Source: Pseudoalteromonas sp. R3 (GTDB lineage Bacteria; Pseudomonadota; Gammaproteobacteria; Enterobacterales; Alteromonadaceae). From it: a stretch of DNA of 64,000 nt. Under the pieces are notes generated by a model that was not told where the DNA came from, ran no database searches, and saw nothing but the letters and a program-made list of their open reading frames with translations. The stretch covers positions 2,294,001 through 2,358,000 of the forward strand of contig NZ_CP034835.1 in the NCBI RefSeq assembly GCF_004014715.1, given 5' to 3'. Positions 48,027 through 58,271 of this stretch are shown in pieces. Numbering within the stretch: the stretch's first letter is position 1; each line of letters starts with the position of its first letter. The position numbers were made by a program, and so were the translations under genes.

Positions 48027-49424
48027 ATGAGCCACACAGCGATAACGGAGCTACTAGCAGGCACCGTTGCGGTAGACAGCCAGGTTACTGTAAAAGGCTG
48101 GATCCGTACACGACGCGATTCAAAAGCGGGTATTTCATTCCTAGCCGTCCATGACGGTTCTTGTTTCGATCCTATTCAAGCCGTAGTCCCTAATTCGCTT
48201 AATAATTATGAAGAAGTGACTCGTCTTACCGCTGGCTGCTCTGTGGCCGTGACCGGTGTTCTGGTGGCCTCTGAAGGTCAGGGCCAGGCTTTCGAAATTC
48301 AGGCTAACAAAGTAGAAGTACTGGGCTGGGTTGAGAATCCGGATACCTACCCGATGGCAGCAAAGCGTCACAGCATCGAATATCTGCGTGAGCATGCACA
48401 CCTGCGTCCACGCACCAACGTTATTGGCGCGGTTACTCGCGTTCGCAACTGTTTGTCGCAAGCTATCCACCGTTTCTTCCACGAAAGAGGTTACATGTGG
48501 ATCAGCACCCCAATCATCACAGCAAGTGACTGTGAAGGTGCGGGCGAAATGTTCCGTGTTTCTACACTGGATATGCAAAACCTGCCGCGCACAGACAAGG
48601 GCGACATTGATTACAGCGAAGACTTTTTTGGTAAAGAAGCTTTCCTGACCGTATCTGGTCAGTTGAACGGCGAAACGTATGCCAGCGCCATGTCAAAAAT
48701 CTATACGTTTGGTCCAACATTCCGCGCGGAAAACTCGAATACCTCGCGTCACTTGGCAGAATTCTGGATGGTTGAGCCGGAAGTAGCGTTTGCCGATCTG
48801 GACGATATTGCGGCCCTTGCCGAAGACATGCTGAAATATGCCTTTAAAGCTGTATTGGAAGAGCGCCGTGACGACATGGAGTTCTTTGCACAACGCATCG
48901 AAAAACAGGCAATCACACGTCTGGAGTCATTTATCGACAAAGACTTCGCACAGGTTGATTACACTGATGCCATCGAGATCCTGAAAAACTGTGGTAAGAA
49001 GTTTGAATTCCCGGTTGACTGGGGCGTAGATCTGCAATCAGAGCACGAGCGTTACCTGGCAGAAGAGCACTTTAATGCGCCGGTTGTTATCAAGAACTAC
49101 CCGCGTGACATCAAAGCTTTCTACATGCGCCAGAATGAAGACGGCAAAACCGTTGCCGCAATGGACGTCGTTGCACCGGGCATCGGTGAGATCATCGGTG
49201 GCTCTCAGCGTGAAGAGCGTCTGGATGTGCTTGATAAGCGTCTGGAAGAAATGGGTCTGGATAAAGAAGACTACAGCTGGTACCGCGACCTGCGTAAATA
49301 CGGCACGGTGCCGCACTCAGGCTTCGGTCTGGGCTTTGAGCGCCTCGTTGCTTACGTAACCGGTATGGGCAACGTCCGTGACGTTATCGCCTTCCCGCGT
49401 ACCAAAGGTAGTGCAACTTACTAA
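48027..49424 (+). CDS. asnS: Asparaginyl-tRNA synthetase
   Basis: Charges tRNA-Asn. N-terminal OB-fold ([26 protein letters not shown]), then class II core with motif 2 [25 protein letters not shown] and motif 3 [17 protein letters not shown]. 465 residues, one short of E. coli AsnRS (466). Ribosome site GGAG precedes the ATG; a strong terminator follows. Confidence 0.98.
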   Translation: MSHTAITELLAGTVAVDSQVTVKGWIRTRRDSKAGISFLAVHDGSCFDPIQAVVPNSLNNYEEVTRLTAGCSVAVTGVLVASEGQGQAFEIQANKVEVLGWVENPDTYPMAAKRHSIEYLREHAHLRPRTNVIGAVTRVRNCLSQAIHRFFHERGYMWISTPIITASDCEGAGEMFRVSTLDMQNLPRTDKGDIDYSEDFFGKEAFLTVSGQLNGETYASAMSKIYTFGPTFRAENSNTSRHLAEFWMVEPEVAFADLDDIAALAEDMLKYAFKAVLEERRDDMEFFAQRIEKQAITRLESFIDKDFAQVDYTDAIEILKNCGKKFEFPVDWGVDLQSEHERYLAEEHFNAPVVIKNYPRDIKAFYMRQNEDGKTVAAMDVVAPGIGEIIGGSQREERLDVLDKRLEEMGLDKEDYSWYRDLRKYGTVPHSGFGLGFERLVAYVTGMGNVRDVIAFPRTKGSATY

Positions 49425-49438
49425 TCTAATTTAGTCTT

Positions 49439-49466
49439 AAAAAGCCCCGTTCTGGGGCTTTTTTTA
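49439..49466 (+). terminator. Terminator of asnS
   Basis: AAAGCCCC (49441-49448), loop GTTCT, GGGGCTTT (49454-49461), then further T. Lies 17 nt after the stop and can also serve the convergent chitinase gene. Confidence 0.92.
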
Positions 49467-49478
49467 TGCCTGTTGGAC

Positions 49479-50696
49479 TTATTGGTCCGCGACGTAATTC
49501 TGGCACGCGCCCAATTCGGTGTACCTGTGCGCATGTCCTTCGGTCATAGGCGCAACTCCATGTAAAGGCCCCCCATTAACCCGCCAGTTTTTTCCTGCAA
49601 AGCTCACGACATCCCCTGTGTGATACACACTCGGATAAGCTTGCCAGGACTCTGCACAAGGCTGGCATTTAGGTAAGACTTCACCAATGGCATCAAGTAG
49701 CTTATTTTCACCGCGTGCGTCCTGATGCAGCTCCCAGATAAAAATACCCGGATAGCCATTGTCGGCAACAAACTGTGACTTGGTACGCACCAGCTCCGGC
49801 GTTTCCCAAAAATGCAGGTAGTTATCCAGCTCATAGAAACCAGCATTATAATCCACGCCGAGTCCGTCAACGAAAGTTTCGACAATATCTCGTGCCGTAA
49901 AAGTCATCACGGGGCCACTCACCCCGTTCGGGAAGGACTTATTGTAAAAAGGAATACCTAAGCTGGTTTTACTTACATCGTATTTAGTGATCATACTCTG
50001 GCTCCACTGTGCAGGGTTAACCAGGCCGTCATGAATATAAGACCAGGCAGCATGATGGTTTTTCGGCGAGCCTCCCCACCCTCCGGTATAGTCGTAAGCC
50101 ATGAAACGTATGTAATCGGCGTGCTCATCTAAGTCGGGATGAAAGTTAATCCCCGACCAGCCACCGGCCTGAACATCAACACTGACCTCCAGATGCGCTG
50201 GTAATGCTGCTCTCAAGTCTTTAACCAGATCCAGTAAATAGCCACTTTCTACTGGGTTTGGCTGGTTGTATGTACTCCAGTCTTCCCAGTCGACATCGAT
50301 ACCATCTAACTTGTGTAACTCAGCATAAGCAACCAGATTCTTTACCAGGTTAGCCCGAGCCTGCTCATCCATAGACAGAAAGTCGACTCCGGCTCCGCCC
50401 ACTGAAATCATGACACCGGTATTGTTGGCATGGGCGTGTGCCACAATGTCATCAATATAGCGATCAGCTTCAAGCGTGTTTAGGGTGCCATCAGCATTAG
50501 GATAGGCGAATGCCACAATAATATGTGTGAGTTTATCCGTGGCCAGTTGTTGAACATCTAGTTGACCACCCGCAGGGTAATCCCAGGTAGAGTAAAAGCC
50601 TTCAACACGTGGACAAAAAGCATCTTGTGCCCAAACAGACTGCATTGACAGACCAGACATAGCGACAGCTAAAGTCAGACAGGTTTTCTTAAACAT
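49479..50696 (-). CDS. Secreted GH18 chitinase with C-terminal chitin-binding module
   Basis: 405 residues from the ATG at 50696 (GGAG 6 nt upstream). Signal peptide MFKKTCLTLAVAMSGLSMQSVWA is followed by a GH18 barrel with SVGG and the catalytic DGIDVDWE (131-138, acid E138), MAYDYTGGWG and GIFIWELHQDA. The last 55 residues (ESWQAYPSVYHTGDVVSFAGKNWRVNGG) resemble CBM5/12 chitin-binding domains. It hydrolyses chitin outside the cell. Lies alone between asnS and fklB. Confidence 0.93.
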   Translation of the reverse strand: MFKKTCLTLAVAMSGLSMQSVWAQDAFCPRVEGFYSTWDYPAGGQLDVQQLATDKLTHIIVAFAYPNADGTLNTLEADRYIDDIVAHAHANNTGVMISVGGAGVDFLSMDEQARANLVKNLVAYAELHKLDGIDVDWEDWSTYNQPNPVESGYLLDLVKDLRAALPAHLEVSVDVQAGGWSGINFHPDLDEHADYIRFMAYDYTGGWGGSPKNHHAAWSYIHDGLVNPAQWSQSMITKYDVSKTSLGIPFYNKSFPNGVSGPVMTFTARDIVETFVDGLGVDYNAGFYELDNYLHFWETPELVRTKSQFVADNGYPGIFIWELHQDARGENKLLDAIGEVLPKCQPCAESWQAYPSVYHTGDVVSFAGKNWRVNGGPLHGVAPMTEGHAHRYTELGACQNYVADQ

Positions 50697-50812
50697 AACG
50701 TGCTCCATGTTGTATAAATATTAAACACAACAAATATCACGTTAACAAAATATTTAAAAATGAAGATTTATAATAATGGGACAGGATAGCGAATAAACGA
50801 AGGGATAAAAGT

Positions 50813-50839
50813 AGAGGCCGCTTACGTTAAACGGCCTCT
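50813..50839 (-). terminator. Hairpin terminator of fklB
   Basis: AGAGGCCG (50813-50820) and CGGCCTCT (50832-50839) with partial pairing in the loop. On the minus strand ACTTTTATC follows, a modest T run. Ten bases past the fklB stop. Confidence 0.7.
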
Positions 50840-50848
50840 GCTATTGAG

Positions 50849-51466
50849 TTATAGCACTTCTAACAGCTCAACATCAAAGATCAGAGTTGAGAATGGTGCG
50901 ATTGATGCACCTGCACCACGCTCGCCATAAGCAAGGTCATGTGGTACGTATAGACGCCATTTAGAGCCAACAGGCATTAGCTGTAGTGCTTCAGTCCAGC
51001 CTTTGATTACGCCATTTACTGGGAACTCAGCAGGCTGACCACGCTCGTAAGAGCTGTCGAATACGTTACCGTTGATCAGAGTACCGTGGTAATGCACACG
51101 GACAGTTGAATCAGCTGCTGGCTTATCGCCTTCACCTGTTTCGATTACTTCGTACTGCAGACCAGACTCAGTTACTGTGATTTCAGCGCGCTTGGCATTT
51201 TCTTCCAGGAATGCAGTGCCTTCAGCAGCCAGTACTTTGGCTTCTTCTTCACGACGCTGTTGAATTTCTGCATTGATTTTTTCGAATGCAGCCTGGATCT
51301 CAGGGATCTCGACACGGAATGCTTCACCGGCGTAGGCATCTTTCATACCTTCGAATACCGAGTTCAGGTTCAAACCTTCAAATGGGTTAGACTTTAGCTG
51401 CTCGCCCATTTGCAAACCAATACCATAACTTGCCTTTTCAGCATCTGTGTTGAATAAATCTGACAT
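50849..51466 (-). CDS. fklB: FKBP-type peptidyl-prolyl isomerase
   Basis: 205 residues with a helical dimerisation region (KASYGIGLQMGEQLKSNPFEGLNL) and an FKBP domain (VRVHYHGTLINGNVFDSSYERGQPAEFPVNGVIKGWTEAL, YVPHDLAYGERGAGASIAPFSTLIFDVELL). No signal peptide, so cytoplasmic FklB rather than FkpA. Assists protein folding. Confidence 0.93.
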   Translation of the reverse strand: MSDLFNTDAEKASYGIGLQMGEQLKSNPFEGLNLNSVFEGMKDAYAGEAFRVEIPEIQAAFEKINAEIQQRREEEAKVLAAEGTAFLEENAKRAEITVTESGLQYEVIETGEGDKPAADSTVRVHYHGTLINGNVFDSSYERGQPAEFPVNGVIKGWTEALQLMPVGSKWRLYVPHDLAYGERGAGASIAPFSTLIFDVELLEVL

Positions 51467-51618
51467 ATTAGATCCACTTTTTTATCAGTTTAAAAGAAGC
51501 GGCAGTGTATCACAGCGCATAGATGACTAACAGGGAGGTCGATAACTTTATAGAAACAGCGCAGGAAAGCGCTGCAAGCAGTCTGGCTGCCTGCAAGAAT
51601 AAGAAGGCTCTGCCTTAG

Positions 51619-51984
51619 CTACGCTTTGCTTTGGTTTTTGAGTTTGAACTCTCTGACCATGAAAGTGGCAAACGGTAAACTAAGCGTCAAACCTATGATC
51701 AGCTCGTTGCTGTAACCCACCAATCGATCGGTGAAATAACAACCAAAGCCAACTACGCCGAAAACCGAAATAACCACACCAGCAATCATAGGGAATAATT
51801 TTTCATACTTGGTGATGATGTGGCCTACTAATAAGTTGAAGGCAAATGTATATAACAAAGTTATCCAGATACTGGGATACTCCTGACCATCAATTGCCAA
51901 TACCAACGCGGCCTGAAGACCACTTAAATAGAAGAAACTGAAAATCACCCATAACGAACTATGAATAACCACTTGTTTAGCCAT
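51619..51984 (-). CDS. Small four-helix membrane protein
   Basis: 121 residues from the ATG at 51984, which has GGAGG 5 nt upstream. Four hydrophobic stretches are visible (SSLWVIFSFFYLSGLQAALVL, ITLLYTFAFNLLVGHII, MIAGVVISVFGVVGFG, LIIGLTLSLPFATFMV). Family not recognised; probably inner membrane. No clear partner. Confidence 0.7.
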   Translation of the reverse strand: MAKQVVIHSSLWVIFSFFYLSGLQAALVLAIDGQEYPSIWITLLYTFAFNLLVGHIITKYEKLFPMIAGVVISVFGVVGFGCYFTDRLVGYSNELIIGLTLSLPFATFMVREFKLKNQSKA

Positions 51985-52035
51985 CACTGCCTCCGAACGA
52001 AAAAAACCGCCGTATAGGCGGTTTTGGGAATGAGG

Positions 52036-52126
52036 TGGCGGAGAGATAGGGATTTGAACCCTAGATACGCTATTAACGTATGCCGGTTTTCAAGACCGGT
52101 GCTTTCAACCACTCAGCCATCTCTCC
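52036..52126 (-). tRNA. tRNA-Ser (TGA)
   Basis: Minus-strand cloverleaf: acceptor GGAGAGA/TCTCTCC, D arm with GGCTGAGTGGTTGAAAGC, anticodon loop CTTGAAA with anticodon TGA, a long variable arm (CATACGTTAATAGCGTAT region) and T-loop GGTTCAAATCC. The CCA end is encoded (52036-52038). The long variable arm is diagnostic of class II tRNA-Ser. Confidence 0.97.
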
Positions 52127-52247
52127 GTTGTTGGCGCGCATTCTATTGTGCTGCGGCGTAAATGTAAAGTCTTAATTCAAGATTTTGCAAAAGTAATGCT
52201 TAGATGGTTATCTTTCATGCACTTTGCCCTCTTTTCGACTTTTCCGG

Positions 52248-52619
52248 TTAATAGTACTGCTTTGGTCTTCTCGCAAACAGTGCCCCGATCACGCTCACCC
52301 CAACACATATGAGTATCACAAAAGCCATATCCACGATGCCCTGCGTCGGATCAATGACTGGAAACAGGTGTTCAATGAAAATAGGAATAACGGACATGAC
52401 AGTCACACAACTAAGCACCTTAAATGCACGACTAAAATCAAAGCGTCGACTATAGTTCATCCAACTTGCTAATATAAGCAGGAAGCAAGCTGGTGACAAT
52501 AGTGCTAGCCACACCTCACTGATGTGCGGCAGTAAGATACCAGTAGAAACACACCCTAAAATACCCCAGACAATCCAAGTCCACCAATTCTCCCGCTCTT
52601 TTAAAAATAGATTGCCCAT
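52248..52619 (-). CDS. Small membrane hypothetical protein
   Basis: 123 residues with four hydrophobic helices (WWTWIVWGILGCVSTGILL, VWLALLSPACFLLILAS, VLSCVTVMSVIPIFI, MAFVILICVGVSVIGALFA). Basic C-terminus RRPKQYY. No family recognised; probably inner membrane. Confidence 0.65.
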   Translation of the reverse strand: MGNLFLKERENWWTWIVWGILGCVSTGILLPHISEVWLALLSPACFLLILASWMNYSRRFDFSRAFKVLSCVTVMSVIPIFIEHLFPVIDPTQGIVDMAFVILICVGVSVIGALFARRPKQYY

Positions 52620-52795
52620 TACTATTCTTCTTATAATTGTGTTCTGAGACTGCTACGCTTTAGCCTAACAAACATTCAGGTCACAAAACAACCGCAAGAC
52701 GAAGAATTAGTGGATTAAGTTCCTTTTTTAATGACGTACATCATGGTCTCAAAGGCCGGCCTGCGGCCTAGATAAGGCATTCACTTTCGATAAGG

Positions 52796-53232
52796 TCATT
52801 CACCTATGTCTTCATTCCACAGGTCCGAGCGGGCTTTGATAAACTCGTCCATCATAGTGACGCACTCAGGATCCTGACGCACATCTAGCTCTACGCCATG
52901 TTCGCGAAGTAACGCTTCGTTGCCCATAAAGTTTTTGTTTTCTCCTATCACCACTTTCGGTATCCCGTAAAGCATGACAGTTCCTGAGCACATTGGGCAA
53001 GGCGACAAGGTGGTATATAAAGTACACTCTTTATATACCGCAGCGCTCAAACGGCCGGCATTTTCCAGGGCATCCATTTCGCCATGTAGCACCGTACTTC
53101 CCTTCTGGACTCGCTGATTATGTCCACGTCCAATTATCTGGCCTTTATGAACCAGCACAGAACCAATCGGGATCCCCCTTCATCCAGCCCCTTTTTCGCT
53201 TCTTCAATCGCCGCCGCTAAAAACTTATCCAT
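52796..53232 (-). pseudogene. Cytosine deaminase of the yeast Fcy1 type, frameshifted
   Basis: Zinc deaminase with HGE (TVLHGEMDALENAGRL) and PCPMC (TTLSPCPMCSGTVMLYGIPKVVIGEN). The end DLWNEDIGE closely matches the end of yeast cytosine deaminase, with which it shares GRGHN and LYTTLSPC. The start MDKFLAAAIEEAKKGLDEGG (ATG 53232) goes out of frame at five Gs on the minus strand (53174-53178). A sixth G would restore GGIPIGSVLVHKGQ and a 145-residue enzyme. The run length suggests a sequencing slip. It would turn cytosine into uracil for pyrimidine salvage; pyrF lies 0.8 kb away. Confidence 0.85.
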
Positions 53233-53361
53233 CGTTGCACTCCTGATGTTGATTACCTCAATTTGAAGACCCTGTATCCTCAAATGCGTTCAAATTAGCA
53301 TGCAATTGAGGACAAAATAAGAATAGCCTAACTCTGGACGCGGCGGCTTTATCAGAGCAGA

Positions 53362-53775
53362 TTAGCGCAGCCCCTGATACCTGTATTGCTGATTGAGCTG
53401 TTGAGCATGCACATCGTCAACGATACCTTGTTTGTTCAATACCGCAATGATTGATCCCGGTTTTCTGGCCAAATTAACAGCGATTCTATCAATCTCCACA
53501 TTCCCTTTATATTGTTCAAGCACCTGCTCTATATCTTTTTCTGACCAGGGTAAACCGTAATTTTTCGGTAGCCCTTTCTCAAGGTTTTCCTGCTGCTTTT
53601 GAGCCAAAGTTCTCTTTACCTTCTTGGCCTTTGGCTGCCACTGTAAAGACTGGAAAAGCGCCCTAATCACGTCTGGGTGGTTATAAGGCGACTGTGCGGG
53701 CAGGATCTCTCCTGTGATCGGATCAATGCCATTAGCCAGGCCATTTACTATCTTGACCACTTGTTGCTGATTCAT
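53362..53775 (-). CDS. Conserved hypothetical protein
   Basis: 137 residues, no signal. AAGGAG 5 nt before the ATG. It begins MNQQQVVKIVNGLANGIDPITGEILPAQSPYNHPDVIRALF and has a C-terminal helical part (EIDRIAVNLARKPGSIIAVLNKQGIV) that could be a helix-turn-helix. A basic stretch KAKKVKRTLAQKQ suggests nucleic-acid contact. Function unknown. Confidence 0.7.
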   Translation of the reverse strand: MNQQQVVKIVNGLANGIDPITGEILPAQSPYNHPDVIRALFQSLQWQPKAKKVKRTLAQKQQENLEKGLPKNYGLPWSEKDIEQVLEQYKGNVEIDRIAVNLARKPGSIIAVLNKQGIVDDVHAQQLNQQYRYQGLR

Positions 53776-53943
53776 ATCGACTCCTTGATGATAACAATAT
53801 ATAAACTTCCTGTAACAATACTAGTGTAGCAGGCTCATAGATATTGGGAGGTCTTTCTCTGGTAAAATAACCAACGCAATGTGGGGGCAGAGGTAATAGA
53901 GGAAGTGAGATAGCTGCCCTAATCCCACAAGGTTAGTACAGCA

Positions 53944-53971
53944 AGACCAGCTCTTTAAAGCGAACTGGTCT
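53944..53971 (-). terminator. Hairpin downstream of pyrF
   Basis: AGACCAG (53944-53950) and CTGGTCT (53965-53971) with a 14-nt loop, 15 nt past the pyrF stop. No clear T run follows on the minus strand. Confidence 0.4.
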
Positions 53972-53986
53972 GAAGTAGAGCTGGGT

Positions 53987-54697
53987 TTAAAGCCCCTTGA
54001 TCGATTCGTTGATGGCGCTCAGGGCCTTCACCGGATCGGTTGCCTGAGTGATAGGTCTGCCAACCACAAGATAATCACTGCCCGATTTTATTGCCAGCTC
54101 TGGTGTCATAATACGTTTCTGATCTCCGGCATCACTCCCCGCAGGACGGATCCCCGGTGTGACTAAGCAAAAATCATTGCCTAATTCAGCCTTGAGAGTT
54201 TGTGCTTCCTGAGCAGAGCACACAACACCATCGAGCCCTGACTCTTTTGCCAATTTAGCTAAGTAAAGCACCTGCTCTTGAGGAGTTTTGTCTATACCCA
54301 GTTTGCTGAGCTGTGACTGGTCCATGCTGGTTAGCACTGTTACTGCAATCAGCAAGGGCGCTTTATCCCCGTAGGCTTCAAGTGCTTGTTTAGCCTTGCT
54401 CATCATTTCAGTGCCACCACTGGCATGCACATTGACCATCCAAACACCCAGCTCGGCCGCAGCCGTAACAGCTTTTGCAACAGTATTAGGGATATCATGA
54501 AACTTCAAATCAAGAAATACGTCAAACCCTTTGTCGATCAGCTTGGAGACAAACTGAGGGCCAAAGTAGGTAAACATTTCTTTTCCAACTTTTAGTCGAC
54601 ATTCATTCGGAGAAAGCTGGGATACAAACGCCAGCGCAGCAGCTTCATTGTCGTAATCCAGTGCAATAAGCACCTTTTTCATTTCAGTGTTTGACAT
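53987..54697 (-). CDS. pyrF: Orotidine 5'-phosphate decarboxylase
   Basis: Last step of UMP synthesis. The catalytic [15 protein letters not shown] contains the K and D residues of the active site; LVTPGIRP and YLVVGRPIT form the phosphate site. 236 residues. Follows lapB by 34 nt, the standard gammaproteobacterial order ihfB-lapA-lapB-pyrF. Confidence 0.97.
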   Translation of the reverse strand: MSNTEMKKVLIALDYDNEAAALAFVSQLSPNECRLKVGKEMFTYFGPQFVSKLIDKGFDVFLDLKFHDIPNTVAKAVTAAAELGVWMVNVHASGGTEMMSKAKQALEAYGDKAPLLIAVTVLTSMDQSQLSKLGIDKTPQEQVLYLAKLAKESGLDGVVCSAQEAQTLKAELGNDFCLVTPGIRPAGSDAGDQKRIMTPELAIKSGSDYLVVGRPITQATDPVKALSAINESIKGL

Positions 54698-54731
54698 AGT
54701 TGACCTATTTCACCTTTTAACATGTCGATTT

Positions 54732-55883
54732 TCAATAACCGTCCACGCCCTGGCTTGGCAGTATTGACTCCCAAGACTTACAGGAAGGACATAACCAATA
54801 GAGTTTGTGGCTGGTGAAACCACAGTTGCGACACTGGTAGTCTGGCTTTGTTGCTACATAAGCAGACACCAGATTGTCTACTTCATTTAATACAGATTGA
54901 AACTTATCTTGTCTGCGTGCGAGCAATTTAAGTAAAAAACTGAAACCACGAATTGATGGTTCACGCTTTAACGTGTCTGTGAGGTATTCAACCGCTTGCT
55001 CTGTGTGACCCGCTTCCATGAGACCTTCACAATGCTTTATTTTTACCAGCACGCCACTGGCTTTAAGCAAATCATTCACCAGCGTATAAAATTCATGCTC
55101 TATGTTAAGACGTTGGTAGCAAGTTTGCAGGTCTTGCAACACAAGAGGGACGGCACAGGGAAATTGTGATACCAGCTTACGCCAGTAATAAATTGCTTTA
55201 ACATTATCCTCTTTTCCCAATGCATCATGGCCTAATTCATACAGAGGCCTGATTGTCGTCTTTGGTAATTTGAGTGCTCGCTCGAAGTATTCAGTATCAC
55301 ATTGTTCCTGCGTTGGGCTGTCAAGTGCCGCTTCACAGTAAAAGTTAGCAATTGCAGCACAATAAGTTTGTTCGGTAAACAGATCTGAATGGCTCTCATA
55401 CATATTGACACCCTTTTGCCATTCTCGAGTTTGTGAGTAAAGCTGAATAATGGGTGTGAGTGCATCTTCATAGTCTGATTTAACCAACTCGACTAAATGC
55501 TCTTCGGCACTATCTAACAAACCAGCCATGATATAATCCTCGGCTAGAGCGAGCTTGCAAGACTGAATAACCTGACTGTCCAGACTGGGTTGTTTTAGTA
55601 ACAGTTCGTGAATACGGATGGCTCGATCGAGCTCACCTCTTTTGCGGAATAAGGTGGCAAGTATGAGGTAGTGCTCAACTGAGTCAGCACTGACCTCCAA
55701 TAATTTTATCAGATGCTCAAGGCCCTGATCTTCTTCTCTATCTAAAAGAAACTTTAGCCCTTTGCTATACTCCGAAGTAATCTTTCGATTTTGCTCATGA
55801 GCTTGATTCTTAGCGCTGTTTTTCCCCATGACGTAGCCATAAGCAGCTGCTACCGGAAGCAATAGGAAAAGTAACTCAATCAT
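54732..55883 (-). CDS. lapB: Lipopolysaccharide assembly protein LapB (YciM)
   Basis: Inner-membrane TPR protein that with FtsH controls LpxC levels and so LPS synthesis. N-terminal helix (MIELLFLLLPVAAAYGYVMGK), TPR repeats through about 340, and a C-terminal rubredoxin-type zinc knuckle with YQCRNCGFTSHKLYWLCPSCKSW. 383 residues. Its ATG overlaps the lapA stop (ATGA). Confidence 0.95.
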   Translation of the reverse strand: MIELLFLLLPVAAAYGYVMGKNSAKNQAHEQNRKITSEYSKGLKFLLDREEDQGLEHLIKLLEVSADSVEHYLILATLFRKRGELDRAIRIHELLLKQPSLDSQVIQSCKLALAEDYIMAGLLDSAEEHLVELVKSDYEDALTPIIQLYSQTREWQKGVNMYESHSDLFTEQTYCAAIANFYCEAALDSPTQEQCDTEYFERALKLPKTTIRPLYELGHDALGKEDNVKAIYYWRKLVSQFPCAVPLVLQDLQTCYQRLNIEHEFYTLVNDLLKASGVLVKIKHCEGLMEAGHTEQAVEYLTDTLKREPSIRGFSFLLKLLARRQDKFQSVLNEVDNLVSAYVATKPDYQCRNCGFTSHKLYWLCPSCKSWESILPSQGVDGY

Positions 55884-56143
55884 TTACTGCTGTGCGCTTG
55901 CGTCGAATGATTGACTCTCTGCTGCTGGCGAATTCGCCTATTTAACTGCGTTATTTTGCCAATGCTCAGCAACAACCCTAGTACCAAACCGAATACCACG
56001 CATAGGCTCATTAAGCTGGCTAGCGGCACTTCTGAACTGGCGATGATATAATCCACTCTGACCAAAGCTGGGTTTTGTGTTCCCAGTACAAAAGCGATTA
56101 TCACCAGTACCAAAAATAATCCTTTTCTTACTACCTGGATCAA
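55880..56143 (-). CDS. lapA: Lipopolysaccharide assembly protein LapA (YciS)
   Basis: 87-residue partner of LapB with two membrane helices (GLFLVLVIIAFVLGTQ and LASLMSLCVVFGLVLGLLLSIG) and a basic coiled tail. The start is a TTG at 56143 with GAGG 6 nt upstream; no early ATG is available. Lies between ihfB and lapB. Confidence 0.9.
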   Translation of the reverse strand: MIQVVRKGLFLVLVIIAFVLGTQNPALVRVDYIIASSEVPLASLMSLCVVFGLVLGLLLSIGKITQLNRRIRQQQRVNHSTQAHSSK

Positions 56144-56158
56144 GCGTTACCTCTTTAT

Positions 56159-56449
56159 TCAGCTTTCAAGACTGGCGTTTACGCGATCGCGAAGTTCTTT
56201 ACCAGGTTTAAAGTGAGGTACGTACTTTCCATCCAACTCAACGGTTTCACCAGTTTTAGGATTGCGGCCCGTACGAGGTGAACGATAGTGGAGTGAAAAG
56301 CTGCCAAAGCCGCGGATTTCGATACGATCCGAGCTTGAAAGTGAACCTGCCATCTGCTCTAAAATCTCTTTTACCGCATTTTCAACGTCTTTGACTGGAA
56401 CGTGAATATGTTGCTCAGCAAGTTTTTCGATTAGTTCTGACTTTGTCAT
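56159..56449 (-). CDS. ihfB: Integration host factor subunit beta
   Basis: DNA-bending histone-like protein, partner of IHF alpha. [13 protein letters not shown] and the arm region [22 protein letters not shown] with the intercalating proline are visible. 96 residues. Downstream of rpsA, separated by a terminator, so partly expressed from its own promoter or by read-through. Confidence 0.96.
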   Translation of the reverse strand: MTKSELIEKLAEQHIHVPVKDVENAVKEILEQMAGSLSSSDRIEIRGFGSFSLHYRSPRTGRNPKTGETVELDGKYVPHFKPGKELRDRVNASLES

Positions 56450-56464
56450 AGCGTTTCCTTTAGA

Positions 56465-56494
56465 TAAAAAAGAAGGGCAAAAAGTGCCCTTCTA
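56465..56494 (-). terminator. Terminator of rpsA
   Basis: AGAAGGGCA (56471-56479), loop AAAAG, TGCCCTTCT (56485-56493); on the minus strand followed by TTTTT. It stands between rpsA and ihfB. Confidence 0.9.
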
Positions 56495-56508
56495 TTCAAG
56501 ACTGATTA

Positions 56509-58176
56509 TTAGTCTTTTTGAGCGTTTTTGAAAGCTGCAGCCATTGCATTTTCGAATGCTGGCTCTTCTTTCTTCAGCTTCTCAAGCGCTTCTTTCTCTT
56601 CAGCTTCGAAGATAGCTTTAACAGATAGGCTGATAGTACGGTTCTTACGATCAACACCTACAAATTTAGCTTCAATTTCGTCGCCTGCAGAAACAACGCT
56701 AGTTGCGTCTTCGATGCGCTCTTGTGCGATGTCAGCAACACGGATGTAGCCTTCAACGCCTTCGATAAGCTCAACAGTTGCGCCTTTCGCGTCAACGTCT
56801 GTCACTTTACCTTTAACAATAGCACCTTTTTTGTTTGCGTCTAGGTAGTTATTGAAAGGATCAGCTTCGATTTGCTTAACGCCTAGTGAGATACGCTCAC
56901 GCTCTGGGTCAACCTGAAGAACGATTGCAGAGATCTCGTCGCCTTTCTTGTATTCACGTACAGCTTCTTCGCCAGGCGTGTTCCAAGAAATGTCAGACAG
57001 GTGTACAAGACCGTCGATACCACCGTCAAGACCGATGAAGATACCGAAATCAGTGATTGACTTGATCTTACCAGTAACCTGATCGCCTTTGTTTTGTAGA
57101 CGAGCAAATTCCTGCCAAGGGTTAGCTTTACACTGCTTAAGACCTAGAGAAATACGACGACGCTCTTCGTCGATTTCAAGAACCATAACTTCAACAGTGT
57201 CACCTAGTGAAACAACTTTTGAAGGGTGGATGTTCTTGTTAGTCCAATCCATTTCAGATACGTGTACCAGACCTTCAACGCCTTCTTCGATTTCAACGAA
57301 ACAACCGTAGTCAGTCAGGTTAGTAACACGACCAGTTAGCTTAGCGCCTTCTGGGTAACGACCAGCGATAGCTGCCCAAGGATCTTCGCCAAGTTGCTTA
57401 AGACCTAGAGAAACACGAGTTTTCTCTTTGTCGAACTTAAGTACTTTAACAGCGATTTCGTCACCAACATTTACGATTTCACTTGGGTGCTTAACGCGCT
57501 TCCAAGCCATGTCAGTGATGTGAAGTAGGCCGTCAACACCGCCCAGATCTACGAACGCACCGTAGTCTGTCAAGTTCTTAACGATACCTTTAACTTCTTG
57601 ACCTTCAACAAGGTTAGCCAGCAGCTCTTCACGCTCTTGTGAGTTCTCAGACTCGATAACAGCACGACGAGAAACAACTACGTTGTTACGCTTCTGGTCA
57701 AGCTTGATTACTTTAAACTCAAGCTCTTTACCTTCAAGGTGTGTTGTGTCACGTACTGGACGAACGTCAACAAGTGAACCAGGTAGGAATGCACGGATTG
57801 AATCAACTTCAACAGTGAAACCACCTTTAACTTTACCATTGATGATACCAACAACAGTTTCTTGTTCTTCACAAGCTTTCTCAAGGCGGATCCAAGCTTC
57901 GTGACGCTTCGCTTTCTCACGAGAAAGAATAGTTTCACCGAAACCATCTTCGATTGCGTCTAGTGCAACATCTACTTCGTCGCCAACAGCAACTTCTAGT
58001 TCACCAGCAGCATTTTTGAATTGCTCTGCAGGGATTGCACTTTCAGACTTAAGGCCAGCATCAACAAGAACAATGTTGTTCTCGATAGAGATAACAGTAC
58101 CTTTAACGATAGAGCCTTGCTCTGCTTCAAAACCCTTTAGGCTTTCTTCAAATAACTGCGCAAAATTTTCTGACAT
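56509..58176 (-). CDS. rpsA: 30S ribosomal protein S1
   Basis: Six S1 RNA-binding domains, each with [24 protein letters not shown] text, in 555 residues. Binds mRNA leaders on the 30S subunit to start translation. Codon choice is highly biased as for ribosomal proteins. The leader (58177-58271) after cmk lacks a strong Shine-Dalgarno, as in other rpsA genes where S1 controls its own translation. Confidence 0.98.
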   Translation of the reverse strand: MSENFAQLFEESLKGFEAEQGSIVKGTVISIENNIVLVDAGLKSESAIPAEQFKNAAGELEVAVGDEVDVALDAIEDGFGETILSREKAKRHEAWIRLEKACEEQETVVGIINGKVKGGFTVEVDSIRAFLPGSLVDVRPVRDTTHLEGKELEFKVIKLDQKRNNVVVSRRAVIESENSQEREELLANLVEGQEVKGIVKNLTDYGAFVDLGGVDGLLHITDMAWKRVKHPSEIVNVGDEIAVKVLKFDKEKTRVSLGLKQLGEDPWAAIAGRYPEGAKLTGRVTNLTDYGCFVEIEEGVEGLVHVSEMDWTNKNIHPSKVVSLGDTVEVMVLEIDEERRRISLGLKQCKANPWQEFARLQNKGDQVTGKIKSITDFGIFIGLDGGIDGLVHLSDISWNTPGEEAVREYKKGDEISAIVLQVDPERERISLGVKQIEADPFNNYLDANKKGAIVKGKVTDVDAKGATVELIEGVEGYIRVADIAQERIEDATSVVSAGDEIEAKFVGVDRKNRTISLSVKAIFEAEEKEALEKLKKEEPAFENAMAAAFKNAQKD

Positions 58177-58271
58177 ACTAAATACGTCTCATAAATAAAC
58201 ATTCCAATTAGCAACCATGCTGCATGGGGTGGTTAATATAACGTCGGCCTCCTGCCAACGCGTTAAGAAAT

